From Capitulum mitella (Eukaryota > Arthropoda > Thecostraca > Pollicipedomorpha > Pollicipedidae), in NCBI GenBank assembly GCA_030062745.1, contig CP099841.1, positions 29,391,398 to 29,455,397 of the forward strand: 64,000 bases of DNA. The letters run 5' to 3'. Below are positions 43,661 through 56,089 of the stretch, one piece after another. The first letter of the stretch is position 1. Each line of letters opens with the position of its first letter. Position numbers and translations under genes: made by a program. Below the pieces are notes generated by a model. The model was given only the letters and a program-made list of their open reading frames with translations. It did no database searches and was not told the origin of the DNA.

Positions 43661-45201
43661 TGGGTGTGGCTTTCTGAAAGTAATTGGGTGTGCTTAAACC
43701 CATATAATATTTTCCATTTTTCAAATTGAAAAAAAATCCTTGGGCTCCGCGATCCGAGTGCTTCCGAGACCGTTCAAATAATTTTATGTGGTCTGATGAG
43801 CATTCCCGCCCGTGAGGGTTTCCAGCTTCTGCATGACTTTCGTACGGGATAGTGACAGGCGGGACAGGCCGGCTTGGTGCACCTTTGGTAATGTATTTGC
43901 CTTTGCCTTCTTCCTATTCTCTCAGAAAAATCCTTGGTGCGCCTCTGAGGAGCATATTTTAGGAAATCGTTGATAACATTTTAGGTTGTGGGCTTTCCAT
44001 CTACACGGTGGGTACGCATTTCAGCTTTGCGGGTGCCGGGGCACTCAGAAAGAAAAAGGAAACCACACCCCTGGCCACCCCACCAAAAAGCGTTTTTTGG
44101 TGCAATCAGCCACAATCAGAAGAATCAGCTGATTGCAGCTAATAACTTTTTGGCAAGCGTCCAAAGTTGTAAAATTTTCACTGAATATTTCCATTAAAGG
44201 GGTCACTCATGAGTAAAGCTTTGGGTCTTTTGGGAGCTGCCACCAATAATTTTGATTTTTAACATGAAATCTGTGGTGATGCGTGGAAACAATATGCTAA
44301 GAAACATCAAAATTATCCGGATTTATATTTGGGTCCCCAATCATTTTTGCAAAGCTTCACCCTGGATCCATTCACAGGATAGGGACTCACTATCGATCAA
44401 GCACACTACCCCTGAAACTTTGGGCTGGCTATGCCCCTGCTGCGACTCCCTTGTAAAATGTTATGTTAAAATTTTCGTCCAGGGTGCCACATGAAGTGGG
44501 GGGAGGCACCGCTGGACTAAGAGGCCCCGGAATCTTTGACTTGCTGCTCCCCTGGCTGGGCAGAGTTTGTGCGAGAGCATGAAACGTTATAAGTTAACTG
44601 ATTTCTCTTCAGTAACCCAGAAAATAAAGCTTCATACCCATGTCGTTGGTCGTTAGGCAAGTTTGTGAAAAGGCCAGCTCGAGAACCGTAAGTTGCATTG
44701 CTCATGATTAAAGAACATACTATGGGTAGGTGTACAGTGGGCTGGGGACATGTCACCTCCAATTATGGCAAAATGGGGTTCGCCCAATTTCTGGTTGGAA
44801 AGTGCACGTTTTTTTGCAATTTCCCGTTAAAAATAAGCTTTTGCGTTTGATTGCCACCCCAGATTCTGGGGTGACAATCGACTGTCACCCCAGAATTTCT
44901 GGGACGTGGCTACACCCATGTGTACACCTAACTACCAACCAACTCTCTTACCCTTGTAGATAGTACCTACCTAGGCTAATATTGCGAACAGATGTTGATG
45001 CATGGTCAGGGAAATGGCCCAACATTCCAAACAGTTACAGTCCTAAAAGTTTACCTCCTTATATGTATGCAGAAAGACTCATTTGGCACTGATGCAGACA
45101 TTGGTGAAGTCTGGGAATATTGGAAACTTGAGTGGATCTAGGTTTTTCGTTTCCACTCTTCCTATATGAAGGACTGGATTCCATAATGACAGCATGGCTG
45201 T
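43661..45201. other. Unassigned stretch
   Basis: No gene recognised. A small inverted repeat of CACCCCAGA words lies at 44863-44905. Confidence 0.4.
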
Positions 45202-45345
45202 AGATTTCCGACTTTTTTGTGGGGGAATTCACGTAAGATTTAAGACCGTTTCTTTCCAGCCATTGTCATAGGCCTAGCATTAAAATCGCTGAATTTGGTG
45301 CTCCTGATCCTCCCCCCTCCCCCGGAATCGCCAGCCATGAATGAC
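45202..45345 (+). repeat. Dispersed repeat, copy B (partner of 4450-4590)
   Basis: Shares the CGTTTCTTTCCAG, TTAAAATCGCTGAATTTGG and TCGCCAGCCATG blocks with copy A. Confidence 0.6.
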
Positions 45346-48300
45346 AGCTCTCATTTTGAAGACTGGCGTACACTACAGGTTTTAAGATAAAGTGAAATTC
45401 ATCTCAAAATCCAATCTTTCGATGGTGGTGGAGACCATGACACCTGACTCTGAACCCACCCGCAGTACATTAGTGCATTGCTACCAGAACCATGGATGCC
45501 GCCAAAAGGGAGACGGGGCTGCATCCAGTCTATTATCAAACACAGGGGATCGTCCCCCCTATCAGGTCCGAAAATCTCACGAAAAAGCCTCAGTAATCAG
45601 CACGCAGGACTGAATGCTCTGAAATCGTGGCTCATTATCATTGACAAAAAAGAATATATATATTTGACTAAAATTGCCGTATTCTGGGAGGAATTTAGTT
45701 GAACACGATTTCATATGGAGGTTTTAGATTCCGTTAACGATCGGCGCACAAACGACATTTTCTTACGTTCAGGAGGAGTGTGGACCCAAACAGGAGATCG
45801 ATCCAAACGCCGTTCGTGTTCGGCGCTGCCGAAACGCGCGCAGGCGTAGCATTGATGTAGAGACGTAGGAACCGGAGGGAGGGAGCAAGGGGCAACTGCC
45901 CCCTCAACTTGGGGCAACACTTAACATTAACCCCATGGCGACGCATGGAAAGACACGACATAAAAATTACGCTTGCCCCTCCCCATCGCCACAGATGTTC
46001 CGCCGCTGATGACCGTCTATCATTCTGCTGATGGCAACGGGCCTATTGACACTTGGTTGTCGATTTGACACCAAGGCTGTAAAAAGTACTTGGCTGATGC
46101 GGCCAGTTAGTATAAAAGAAAGCCATCAAAGAAATGAAGCCATGGCTTTTGAAGGATGGTTGAACCTGGTGCAGGGGAAAGAGCCATATTGACGCACGGC
46201 GCCTAATGACCCGCAAACACGACGGAAATCACTGTTGGTCATCGCGCAATGTGCATGCAAAGCTGATTTATTATTGGGCGCGTCGTTCTTTGCTGCAGCG
46301 CGTGGTGGCGGTATGCACTCCATACGTATCGCCAGTATCGTAAGTATCGTAAGTACATTTGAAAGGATACGACTGATTACACAAAATCATTTTCAAAATA
46401 TCCTCACGAAAACACGTTTGATGTATTATGCACTTGACGTCAAACGACCTCGTGAACTCGTATTAAGCGCAGTCGTGTGCTAATATAGGACCTAAAAACA
46501 CGCGTCTCGCTGACTAGCAAGACTGACCTCTACAAATCACCCAGATGACTACAGTCCGAAGTTTTGTTGCAGTGTGCGTCATTTGGACTTGTGTTCCAAA
46601 TAACGCACGATCTTACGTGCGCTATAGTTGGGCACGGCTACTTTTCGGTTTATTGAAAGCAAATTAAGAACTGAGTGTTATTTTCAACAGATTCGGCACT
46701 TCACTATGCCACTTGCCAAAAGCTGTCCGGGAGTTTATTTATTTACTGATCTTATCGGAGGTATTATCTCTCGCCAATTTGCGCTATTTGGTCTTCAACA
46801 AAACATTTTTTACGAAACCCCACACATTTCCAAACCTGCAGCTTTACTGGCGATTTCAAAGGAGGTCATGTCTCGGTTAGTTCTGGTTTTCATTAGATCC
46901 TATGAGACGTCACATAAAGGGCGCTTTTAAGGGCCCAAAACGACTTTTGGGACGAATTAGGACTCAAACTATTAATGTTTCATAAGTCACCGTCTCCGAT
47001 TACGTCATGACCCCTCAACGGTAAAAGGCGAAAAAATCAGCGGTCTCTACTCATGATTTTGACCTGAGATTATCTTAACCCAAATAAGGATGGCGATGCA
47101 GAGGCCGCCGACACCATGGCTTTCACACGTGTAATGCCAAGTAAGACTTCGCACTGTAAAACACTGCAACATTTGTCATACGGTGAGAACCGTCTTCTTG
47201 CAGTTATCTATTAATAACGTGCCCTCGAGAAAGACGTGAAACGTCGGTGACCCGTCAACTTCAGATTTTCAGACAACTTGTAAAACGATTTAACACTCCC
47301 CTACGCAAAGCTTCAGAGCAAACACAGCAGTTGTTCTGGGGCGGCTTGCGGAAACCCTAAGGAGGAAGGATGCACTTCCTGTAGTCTCTTCTATATTTTG
47401 TACTGCACTGTGTTCAAAATATACAGTTTTTGAAAGGAACGCCGATACGAGCAATTTTCAAGAGAACGCCGATTGGATCTTTAGCCATGCATGACGTAAA
47501 ATGAAACTCAACAAGCACATTTGTCGTCCAATGCCCCTGACCGAATCGGCAGGAGATCTATAGCAGCGGTTTTACGGCCGCACTCTTTCCATGAGAGGCA
47601 CAACCTGATCCTGATTCTGCCCCTACCGCCACCCCATGCCTCAATGAACACGGATCGGGGGCGATATGACCACTAGTCGGAGCGCCTATAAGTCCCAATC
47701 ACACACACGCGCGCCCTGAACGCGGATAGGGACGAATGGTTGGGAGACGAGATGCAGGACGCGCACCCTGGTTTTCGTGTTTTGACGCATTTCGGGAAAC
47801 AGTTTCATTTTACGGGGAACTTTGAGCTTATGTGACTCCGTGCTCTCCTCATCCCTTGTAAGCATCGTGTCCCTCCCGTTTTGGCGTCCTGGATCTGCGG
47901 CTGGCCATCAGTTTAACAATCACAAGCTGCTTTCGAAATGAGCGTTTTTAGGAAGCCTGGCTGTGCGGCATTAGAACACAGGGTGACTAATTCTGCACAT
48001 TTGAGTATTTCCATTAAAACGGGTGCATTGCGTTTATTATTTCCTTAAGGCCCTTTTCCTAAGTACACTCTGCAGTCAGTTAAACAGGTTTGCTGTTCCC
48101 CACATTATGCGCACGGAAATGCTATAGTTTTAGGATAATCACTGTTTGATTCTTAGGTATGCGCTAATAGGACAGCTTCCCGCACGCGAAGGCAGTTATT
48201 TTACTCTGTCGAATACATGGCTACAATTCAGGGCCTCCCTTAACAGGTCAAGGTGTGGGGGAGGGGCAGGCTCCCAGGCATGACTGAAATCCCTCCCCAT

Positions 48301-49212
48301 TCATGTTGAACTTTCAATTTCTGGAGGTCGCATGATTAAGAGGCTAGCACATAGCCCGTTGTGGTCAATGCAAGTGACCCGTGAAGTGAAATTTTGTAAG
48401 AGCGCTATGCTGCATAGATGATGGAAAGGACTCATCTAAGATGCTTAGGGGAGGGGAATCTGTCATAATAGGGGTGTAGAATTAAGCACCATGCTTTTGT
48501 CCCAATCTATATCAGTGTACCTAACTGCCGGCTATAACTAGAGCCTGTTACCTCTGCCAGATTTGCAGAGGGAAACCCAGCTAGTGTGATATCTCAGTCA
48601 CCAAATACATAATTAAATGTGTAAGACTGCACCAACAGATAGCTGACTGGCGACCCCAACTGTTTTTAAACAATTGTGACTACTAAAGCTATTTTCATTA
48701 ACCATGGTGAGGCCAAATTGGCAAGCTGAATGGATGATACCACCATGGTGGTATTAGTATCAGTGTGCCCAAATTTGGATAGCATATGGCACACAATGAA
48801 AATAATGGCGACGTGTTGCATGTGAAAACTAATGTGTTCATGTACATTTCTCATTGATCAGAGCTCCAAGATCAGTTTGGCACGAATTTATTGAGAAGAA
48901 AACCTTTTTTTGCATATAGATGATAGCGAAAATTTTTGGCGATGTTTGTAGAATAATTGCCTTCAATACAGTACATAACATGAAGTATTCAGCGGGAAGA
49001 GGCTCCCCTTCTCCTCACCCTTTCCTCTTTTTCCCTTTTTCGGAACAGTTTGCGTTTTCACCATATAAAGTGCCGAAATACTCTCACCATATGAAATGCC
49101 AAAACTTTAAGTAGGCAAGGATCTGGGCTCTGAACACACCTAGCTAGATAAGCTGTCATTTGGATGTGCGTTACGGTATTCTGAGGGCGTTTCACTCCGC
49201 CCTATATGGGCT
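45346..49212. other. Unassigned stretch of 3.9 kb
   Basis: No gene, RNA or clear repeat that I can support. Confidence 0.4.
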
Positions 49213-50422
49213 GCCAGTAATTCCCGGAGCGCTAGACGGTATGGTCGATTTCCGGCAGGGGGGGCGGATTCCGCCCCCCCCCCCGAGATCTCGAGAACTA
49301 CACATCCGATTTCATTGCAACAAACGGCAATCAATTTGCCATGACGTGAACTACATTTTTATAAAAAGAAATCTCAAAAATTTTTAAATGTATCGATACA
49401 GGGGACAAAAATGTCAAAATCTGGGGTATTTTTGGACTTCTTTTAACTCCGTTGTTTATAGACCGATTTCGATGAAACTAGCATGAATCGAGAGATTATG
49501 GATGGGGCTTTTACTTTGGGTATACAAATCTGGAATTTTGAGAAAATTCATGGGCGTTCACATGGTTTCAAGTATAGCAGGATTAGTTTTCTAACAAATG
49601 AATGAACAAAAGAGGCAAAAACACTTTTTTGGCTTCTGCTAGTCATGTTATGCTAAAGAAGTACAAATCGCATCACAATGTTTGTATAATGTTAGCATAG
49701 GCGGTGCCAGGGACATGAAAAAAGGGAACTGTCATGGTCATACGTTCTTCAGATCAACTTATGACCTTTGACCTTAAATGGCCTCCAGTGTTGGGATCAC
49801 TTGGAATGATGTCGTGTTCACTTAATATTATCTGTAAACGTTTTCGGTCATTTGAATTCACTCTATTTGAAAAATTTTATTTTATGGCTATTGCGATATA
49901 GGGTATGCGCACTGACATTTTAGGTCATAGCTCCGTGACCCGACCTGATATCACGCTGAAACTTGTTGCACAGGTAGAGGGCATTGTTCTACGTCATGTG
50001 TATTTCCGTGTTTGGCATTTGAAAAAACGGCGCCGAAATTATTGCAAAAAAACAAATTTTGACTTTTGACCTTGACCTGATCTTGTAAAGTGACCTCAGA
50101 TGAACAAAATTACAACTGCACATTGCCGAACTATTTACCTATACATGCATATAAGGTTTTAAGTTCTATCTTAAAAACTCTGTTTTTGGCAGACATTTTC
50201 CTTTTACCCTGAACATGGCCAAAAATGGCCTGAGGTTCCTCCCAAAAACTTTGCCTGGCTCCGCCCCTCAGCAAAGCGGAATTTTGAAATTTTGTCACGG
50301 TGCGTAGAAAGAATAGCTAGGAAAAGTCACCAATTTTCGTGAAGCTGCGTTAAAAAGCCTGAAATTGCCAGGCAAGAAACCCGAGGAGGCGGGGCGCATT
50401 GAGCCCCCTGCCGGGAATAGGG
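49213..50422 (-). mobile_element. TTAA-type MITE, copy 3, inverted and more diverged
   Basis: The reverse complement aligns along its length with copies 1 and 2. The right end CCGGGAATAGGG is intact and is followed by TTGA, a decayed TTAA. The left end has lost the first bases (AATTCCCGGAGCGCTAGACGG). A perfect DR1 lies at 49762-49774 as TGACCTTTGACCT. Confidence 0.88.
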
Positions 50423-50759
50423 TTGAATAATTTCTTTCAGTTCTGTGAGGGGAAGTGTCAGAGGAACAGCGATTTCCTAAACCGGACGCATATTTCTATA
50501 TTAACCCTGTACATGATACACTGTATGGCAAAAAAAAACGCAAAATACCTCCCCAAAATAAAACCAAATAAACGCAAAATATCTCTCCAATTCTACCCAG
50601 CCGTTCGTGGATTTTTCCGCCACATTAACCTTCCCCCGTTTTTTTTTTTTATTTTCTGCCCTTCCTATCTTTAATTTTTTATGCCTTTTATGCAGTTTTA
50701 TGCCTAGATTTGCCATTCACCCACGAAATAAACCAGCGAGATAAAGCTGGAACCTAGAT

Positions 50760-51420
50760 ATGAATTCAGTTTTTACCACGGCGACCCCTCATGACCTCGG
50801 GTGACCTAGGTCGTGTGAACCTGAAACTCTCTGCTATTTTTTTTCATTTCACTGCTTCTTGTGTACTTTTGCATCTTGGTGTACTTTTGGACTGCAAAAT
50901 GGACTTCTGTGTCCATTTTTACTTTAGGGATCATTAAAACGGGGTGCTGGACCACTTTTGGCCAATTTTCCCCAAATGTAACCTGACCTCATTTCATGAC
51001 CCTTCATGCAGGTCATCACTATTTGTCGTGTCTAGTGGCTTCCTCGGCCCAGATATGCATTTCAGGCACTAGGAATGCATTTCAGCCTCTACCACGGTGA
51101 CCTCGCATGACCGCAGGTGACCTTATGTCATTTCACGGCTTGGAAGCATCTTGCGGCAGTGTTGGACTGCACAGTCGACTGCTGTGCCTGCTTATACCCA
51201 AGGGATCATCAGAACGGAATTAAAAAACTAAAAAGTAAAAAAGGGAAAAACTTGTTTTTTAAGCAAAAAGGAAACAAAACTTCTTTTTAATAATTCACCC
51301 TAAATGTGACCTGCCCTGATCTCATGACCTTCGTGTGGGTCGACACTTTTTGCTCCGTTTGACTTCCTAGTCCCAGGAATGCTTTTCTGGCACCAGCAAG
51401 CCAAAGAAACGGTTCAAAAC
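50760..51420 (+). repeat. Two-copy tandem repeat of ~320 bp rich in AGGTCA half-sites
   Basis: Copy 1 begins near 50760 and copy 2 near 51075. Both have CTACCACGGNGACC, then GGGATCATNANAACGG, then AAATGTNACCTGNCCTNATNT, then ATGACC. TGACCT/AGGTCA words occur many times. The copies are strongly diverged. A similar palindrome-rich area lies at 15590-15860. Confidence 0.65.
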
Positions 51421-52689
51421 CGTTAAAGTTAGGGAAATAAGGCGGAAATTGAACTGACCTCAGGTCATTGACCCTAACCTTGACAACACATTCAATACAG
51501 CACAATTTTTAGCAATGTTCAAGTCTACTATCTCTGAAACTTTCAGGTCGATCGATGGTAAGGCGTAGTTTGGAGAACACTATTTAATAAAATCGGAGAT
51601 TGACCTCTTTTATGTGATCTAGGTCAGTGATCTGACATGACAGGAAGTTGTAAGTTGAACAGAATATGCGCAAAGGAACAAGAAAATATCCTCAAAATCC
51701 TAGCACATCACAAAAAGCAGCGCGTGCTCCTTTTTTGGCTTCAACCAAAAGCGCCTGGGGGGCGTCGAAACGCCCCTCTCTTACCCCGGTTGGGCGAGCG
51801 TTCATGGAAAATCCTCTCCAAAACATAAACAAAACATGATACCAGTAAACAGCATACAACCGGGCGTTCACACAGTTACTCATATGCCCAAACTTTGTCA
51901 AAATTGACACGACATTGGAAGAGCGTTACTAGCGCCATCTGTACAGAGAATGTGTCACTGGGCCCGCGACTTTGACGAATGCTGGACTAAGAAAAAATAA
52001 TCAAATAATAAAAAGAGAATGCAGATAGGTAACGTCATGGTTCTGCACATCAATGTCTAAAAACCATGTCTGAGGCTGTTATGGGTTTTGAAAAACCGTA
52101 GCAATTTATCCTGTTTGAAATTTATTTTCGATGTTTTACTTCCGATATTTCGTCATTCATTATTTTTTTTATGCCAGTAACAGTGCCTTTTCCATGTTAA
52201 TCTCCGAACGACATTTTGTCATTAGACATTTTCCCATTCGATTTTTGCTCCGTCCACATTTGTTTTGTTTTGCATTTTGCGACGGATTTTCTGCTAGTGC
52301 TTTCAACGCTTTTCCATCTAATATTCCGCCGCATAATATTTCGTCTGGTAATCGGACTACGTATGCCAATGAATTTGGCCACTTTTCAGTGAAACTGTCT
52401 GATCTGGGACCGTTATGACCTACAAATTGCGCCTGAGGTCAAACATGTCATGTGGGTTCAAATATTAGGTAACTTTTATTTCTTCGGGACCCAATTCTAT
52501 GGGGATGGTATGGACAAGTTCAAGCCCATCAGAGACAAACAATGGCGAAGAAAGAGCATTTTCAGTGTGACCGAGGGACTGCGACCTTCTGAGAGGGACG
52601 CAGCCAGGATTTCGCCCAAGGGAGGGGGGCAAATGGGATCAAAGAGGCGCTCGTAACCAATGGGGGCTATGTGGTTAAAATTGCTGCCG
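51421..52689. other. Unassigned stretch
   Basis: No gene. At about 52150-52350 short CATTTTGTC/CATTTTCCC-type words recur. GCAGCCAGGATTTCGCCCAA at 52609 resembles the flank of repeat R3 copy 1. Confidence 0.4.
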
Positions 52690-53240
52690 GCTTGTAAAGG
52701 GGCCCTTACTCGCCTGAAACACATTCCTGCCGACCCGACAGGTGCCCAAGGCAGATCGGCAAGGGCATCTTTACCCACAAGTAGGGCCCATGAATGAACA
52801 TTTAGGGACACGTGCCATCCTGCAGGAGGGGGATGAAGGGCACTGCCTTTCTGTAGAGGGCGCACTATAGGCCTACAACGTGCCCCTGTCGGCCTCTGGG
52901 GGACCTCCTGCCGGTCTGTAAAAACGCCCACGCCACTACTGGACACTAGAGTTACTCCCTGTTGGGTTGTACAAGAGCCCCGCTCTAGCATAAAGATGTT
53001 CCTGCCGACCTGACGGGTGCTCGTTATAGGTCGGCAGCGACATCTCCACAGGCAAGTAGGGGCCCCTGTACACTCTGGCGGGGCCCACTTACAAAGCGAT
53101 GGGGGTCTCTCTACTGGCCAGTAGGGGGTACCTTCAAAGGCCGACAGGGACTCCTTATGGGCCGGCGAGGGCCCTCTCGAGGTAAGCAGTGAACCTCCTA
53201 CAAGCCAGGAAGGTCCCCAAAACACTCATTCATACCACGG
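52690..53240. repeat. Degenerate ~30-bp GC-rich minisatellite, array 3
   Basis: Words such as CTGCCGGCTTGTAAAGGGGC and TGCCGACCTGACGGGTGC recur. Same family as the arrays at 39850 and 42960. Confidence 0.75.
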
Positions 53241-53524
53241 ACCTTCCTCTATAACATACAAAGCTCTCTTCCATATTTAGATAGAGTACGTTTTATTTTA
53301 GGCTTGTAAACCTTCTTTAATGCTCAGAATATTCCTATTTGCTTTAATTATCCTTTTCGGACAGGGTAAGGCTCTCTGCGGGTGCCTTGCACTCTCCAAA
53401 ACACTGGGGCCTTCGGCCGCAGTGCTTTGGGGTTCCCTGGGGCCCGCTCGGCCGCCAGGGAGGCCCCGCTCGACCCCGGGAGGCATGGCCCCTTTGCCCC
53501 CCCTTGGTTATGCCACTGCCTGCT

Positions 53525-53735
53525 GCGCCGTCCCAAACGAGACAGAGGGATTGTGGCCTGCTCCAGTCTGAAACGGTACGGAGGGATTGTGGCCTACTGC
53601 ACAGTCTGAAACGGTACAGAGGGATTGTGGCCTGCTGCACCGTCTGGAACGGTACAGAGGGAGTGTGGCCCGCTACACCGTCCCAAATGGGACAGAAGGG
53701 TCGCGGCCTGCCGCGCCGTCCCAAACGGACCGGTG
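53525..53735. repeat. 38-bp tandem repeat, about five copies
   Basis: Unit about GAGGGATTGTGGCCTGCTGC followed by ACCGTCTGAAACGGTACA. Divergence increases towards the right. Confidence 0.88.
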
Positions 53736-53754
53736 CGGTGCACCGACACGGTCT

Positions 53755-53885
53755 GGCATCTCATCACCCCCTCAGCCCGGCAACTCATCATCCCATCACC
53801 CCTCAGCTCGGCAGCCCATCAGCCCTACAGCCCATCGGCCCGGCAGCCCATCAGCCCGGCAGCCGGCCGGCCCGCCAGCCGTGCA
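53755..53885. repeat. Short CAGCCCATCAGCCCGG repeat
   Basis: Variable 8- to 20-bp units built on GGCAGCCCATCAGCCC. Confidence 0.85.
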
Positions 53886-54289
53886 GCGACAGTCGGTCGT
53901 GCTGTCCCGTGCTCCGTGTTCTCACACCGGCTGCCATTCGGGGAAAGAAACTTTCATTCAGCCATTTCGTAAATCTCGATTCACATTAGAACAGATACGA
54001 AAATAATAACTTCCCTCGGTCGCTGGGTAATTTTCCCGCCACGATTAGAAATATCTCACGTTTTTAAGGCGTTGCGACCCTGGTGCTCACGTATGGTTCC
54101 CATGCGTTTGTGGGATATTTCTGGTGTGTAAAATGCCGTGAGAGAGGACGGGCCAGAATTCTCAGCGCGCGCTGAACACCGACCAAGTGCTGGGCGGCCA
54201 CTTCAGCTCTGGTCTGCTCTGGGAAACGCGCCACCAGCATCTCCACCAGCCCTCGGAAATGCCACGACTGAAATTAACCTAAGCCGACC

Positions 54290-54725
54290 TGCGTCATGCT
54301 GACTATGAGCTGAGTAAACTGATCTGGACGTGACTTGTGCCGTGTGCGGCCTCTAAGCTGCGCTGACTGGGCTGAGCAGCTCTGATCTGCACTGATTGTA
54401 TGTTGACCCTGAGTTATGCTGATTCTGAGCTGTGCGGATTGAGGTTTTCTGACCCTGAACTGTGCTGACCGAGTTGTGCTGACTGATATACGCTTAGTCT
54501 GAATTGCACTGATTATGAATTGTGTTACGAGCTGTGCTGATTGCGAATTGTGTTACGTCTGTGATATGTTGACTCGAAGCCATGTTCATTTTGAGCTGTG
54601 CTGAGTTATGCTGAATGTGAACAGTGCTGACAGTTGTGCTGGCTCTGAGCTGTGCTGATGCTAAGCTGTTCTGACGCTGAGCTGTGCCGACGCTGAGTTA
54701 TGCTGACCGCGCTGTGACGGCTCTG
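54290..54725. repeat. Degenerate TGAGCTGTGCTGA repeat
   Basis: About 25 loosely spaced copies of GAGCTGTGCTGA and variants (GAGTTATGCTGA, GAATTGTGTTACG) over 430 bp. Confidence 0.85.
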
Positions 54726-54978
54726 CTGCGACTGCAGATCTGACGGTCCAGCGGCTGGCAGTCGGGCCCCGGGCCGCGCCGATCGAGTCCGGGCGGCGTG
54801 GGCGGCGTCGAGGCCAGGCCGGCCCGGTCCGCCGGCCGCCCGGCCGGAACCGCGACAAACGAGGGCGGCCTCCTTTGAACGGCCGCCGCTCCGGCGGAAC
54901 GGCGGCCGCGCTGTTACGGGTCCGCTCTGGCGCCCTGGCCGCGCCGACAGCCGATCACAGGCCTCTCACGGCGGCCGG

Positions 54979-55293
54979 TCAGCTCGCAGATCGCGTCCTG
55001 ATCCGCTTCGCGGTTCTGTCGCCGCACTTTCGGGATTTTTTGCGACGACACGGGGTGTGCCGCTGCACGTCCGGCTGCCGGCCACCTTGGCCAGCCTTGC
55101 CACGGCAGAACAGGTCCCGCTGGAATGTCCGCCCAACTATGTCATACAGCTTATCGTCCGGCTTCCCCAGTTTTACGTTCCGCTGTCCAAGCAGGCCTTC
55201 GGAGCCATTAAACATTGACTCAGCCTGGTCGAGACCGTGTAAGATCTCCTTGATCCTTCGCACCCTTCGCCGAAGCGGCCAAGGATCGTAGGG
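54979..55293 (-). CDS. Possible exon or gene fragment, unrecognised
   Basis: A minus-strand open frame with protein-like text, including RRIKEILHGLDQAESMFNGS, LLGQRNVKLGKPDDKLYDIV and GRTFQRDLFCRGKAGQGG. Its residue balance looks more like a real protein than the neighbouring frames do. It lies in a GC-rich block. No family was recognised, and no convincing splice sites or start were found. It could be a TE fragment. Confidence 0.25.
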   Translation of the reverse strand, partial: PYDPWPLRRRVRRIKEILHGLDQAESMFNGSEGLLGQRNVKLGKPDDKLYDIVGRTFQRDLFCRGKAGQGGRQPDVQRHTPCRRKKSRKCGDRTAKRIRTRSAS

Positions 55294-56089
55294 ATCGTTT
55301 TACACGGCACACGGAGCCAGGGCGGTAACAGCGCCGGCACCCACCGCCTCTGCCGCCGCCGCCCGACTGGCGGCCGGCTCTCAGGTGGTCCGCTGGGCGG
55401 CGCTAGTCTCGCCGCGCCCTGCCCGGCCCGGCCGGCGGCGGCTGCGGCGACCGTCCCAGGCCGACCACATGCACCACTAATCTGCCGCTAATCACAGACC
55501 GGTATGCGCGGAATCCGTGGCGCCAGCTGCCGGCGCGCTTGCCCGCGTTTGCATCCACGAATGCAGGGGCGTCGTTTGCGTTCTCCTGGTGGAAACTGGA
55601 CCCCGCTAATGCAATATCTCGGAATCATCGAGCCATTTAAATCTACATTGGGGAGGTTCTGGTTACATTGTCCGATGTGTCCTTAAGCACTACCGATCAT
55701 TTCACGGAACGGTACCTTCGAACGAATGCATGCGAGGCGGTCGTATGCGTATGCGTGTGTGCATGTCTGCGCCATGGCTCGAGGCGTGAGCTGCAGGCAC
55801 CGAACCAACCGAGCCCACAGCATTGGCTACCTCTGGCGGAGTTTACAGCGGGTAAAGCCCGCACCCCGGGTGTTGTGCCACCGGCCATCATATGGGTGTA
55901 AACACGGCGAGGGGGAGGGGGTCTGGGAGGACACGACCCATCGAATTTTGATAAAGTGAGCTTTTGTCTCCCCTAATTTTGATGGGAAAGTTGGCATTTT
56001 TCTCAATTTCCCAGTGAATAATAAGGTTTTGCGTCAGGAATATGGCTGGGATGTGAGTACACCCGTGGGCCACCCCACCGTTAGTCACA

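Noticed and set aside
52497-53225. Minus-strand 242-codon frame
   Set aside because: Its text is the GC-rich minisatellite read through (repeated SLLTSRGP, PVERPP-like words).
53387-53989. Plus-strand 200-codon frame and overlapping neighbours
   Set aside because: They are low-complexity translations of the 38-bp and CAGCCC repeats.
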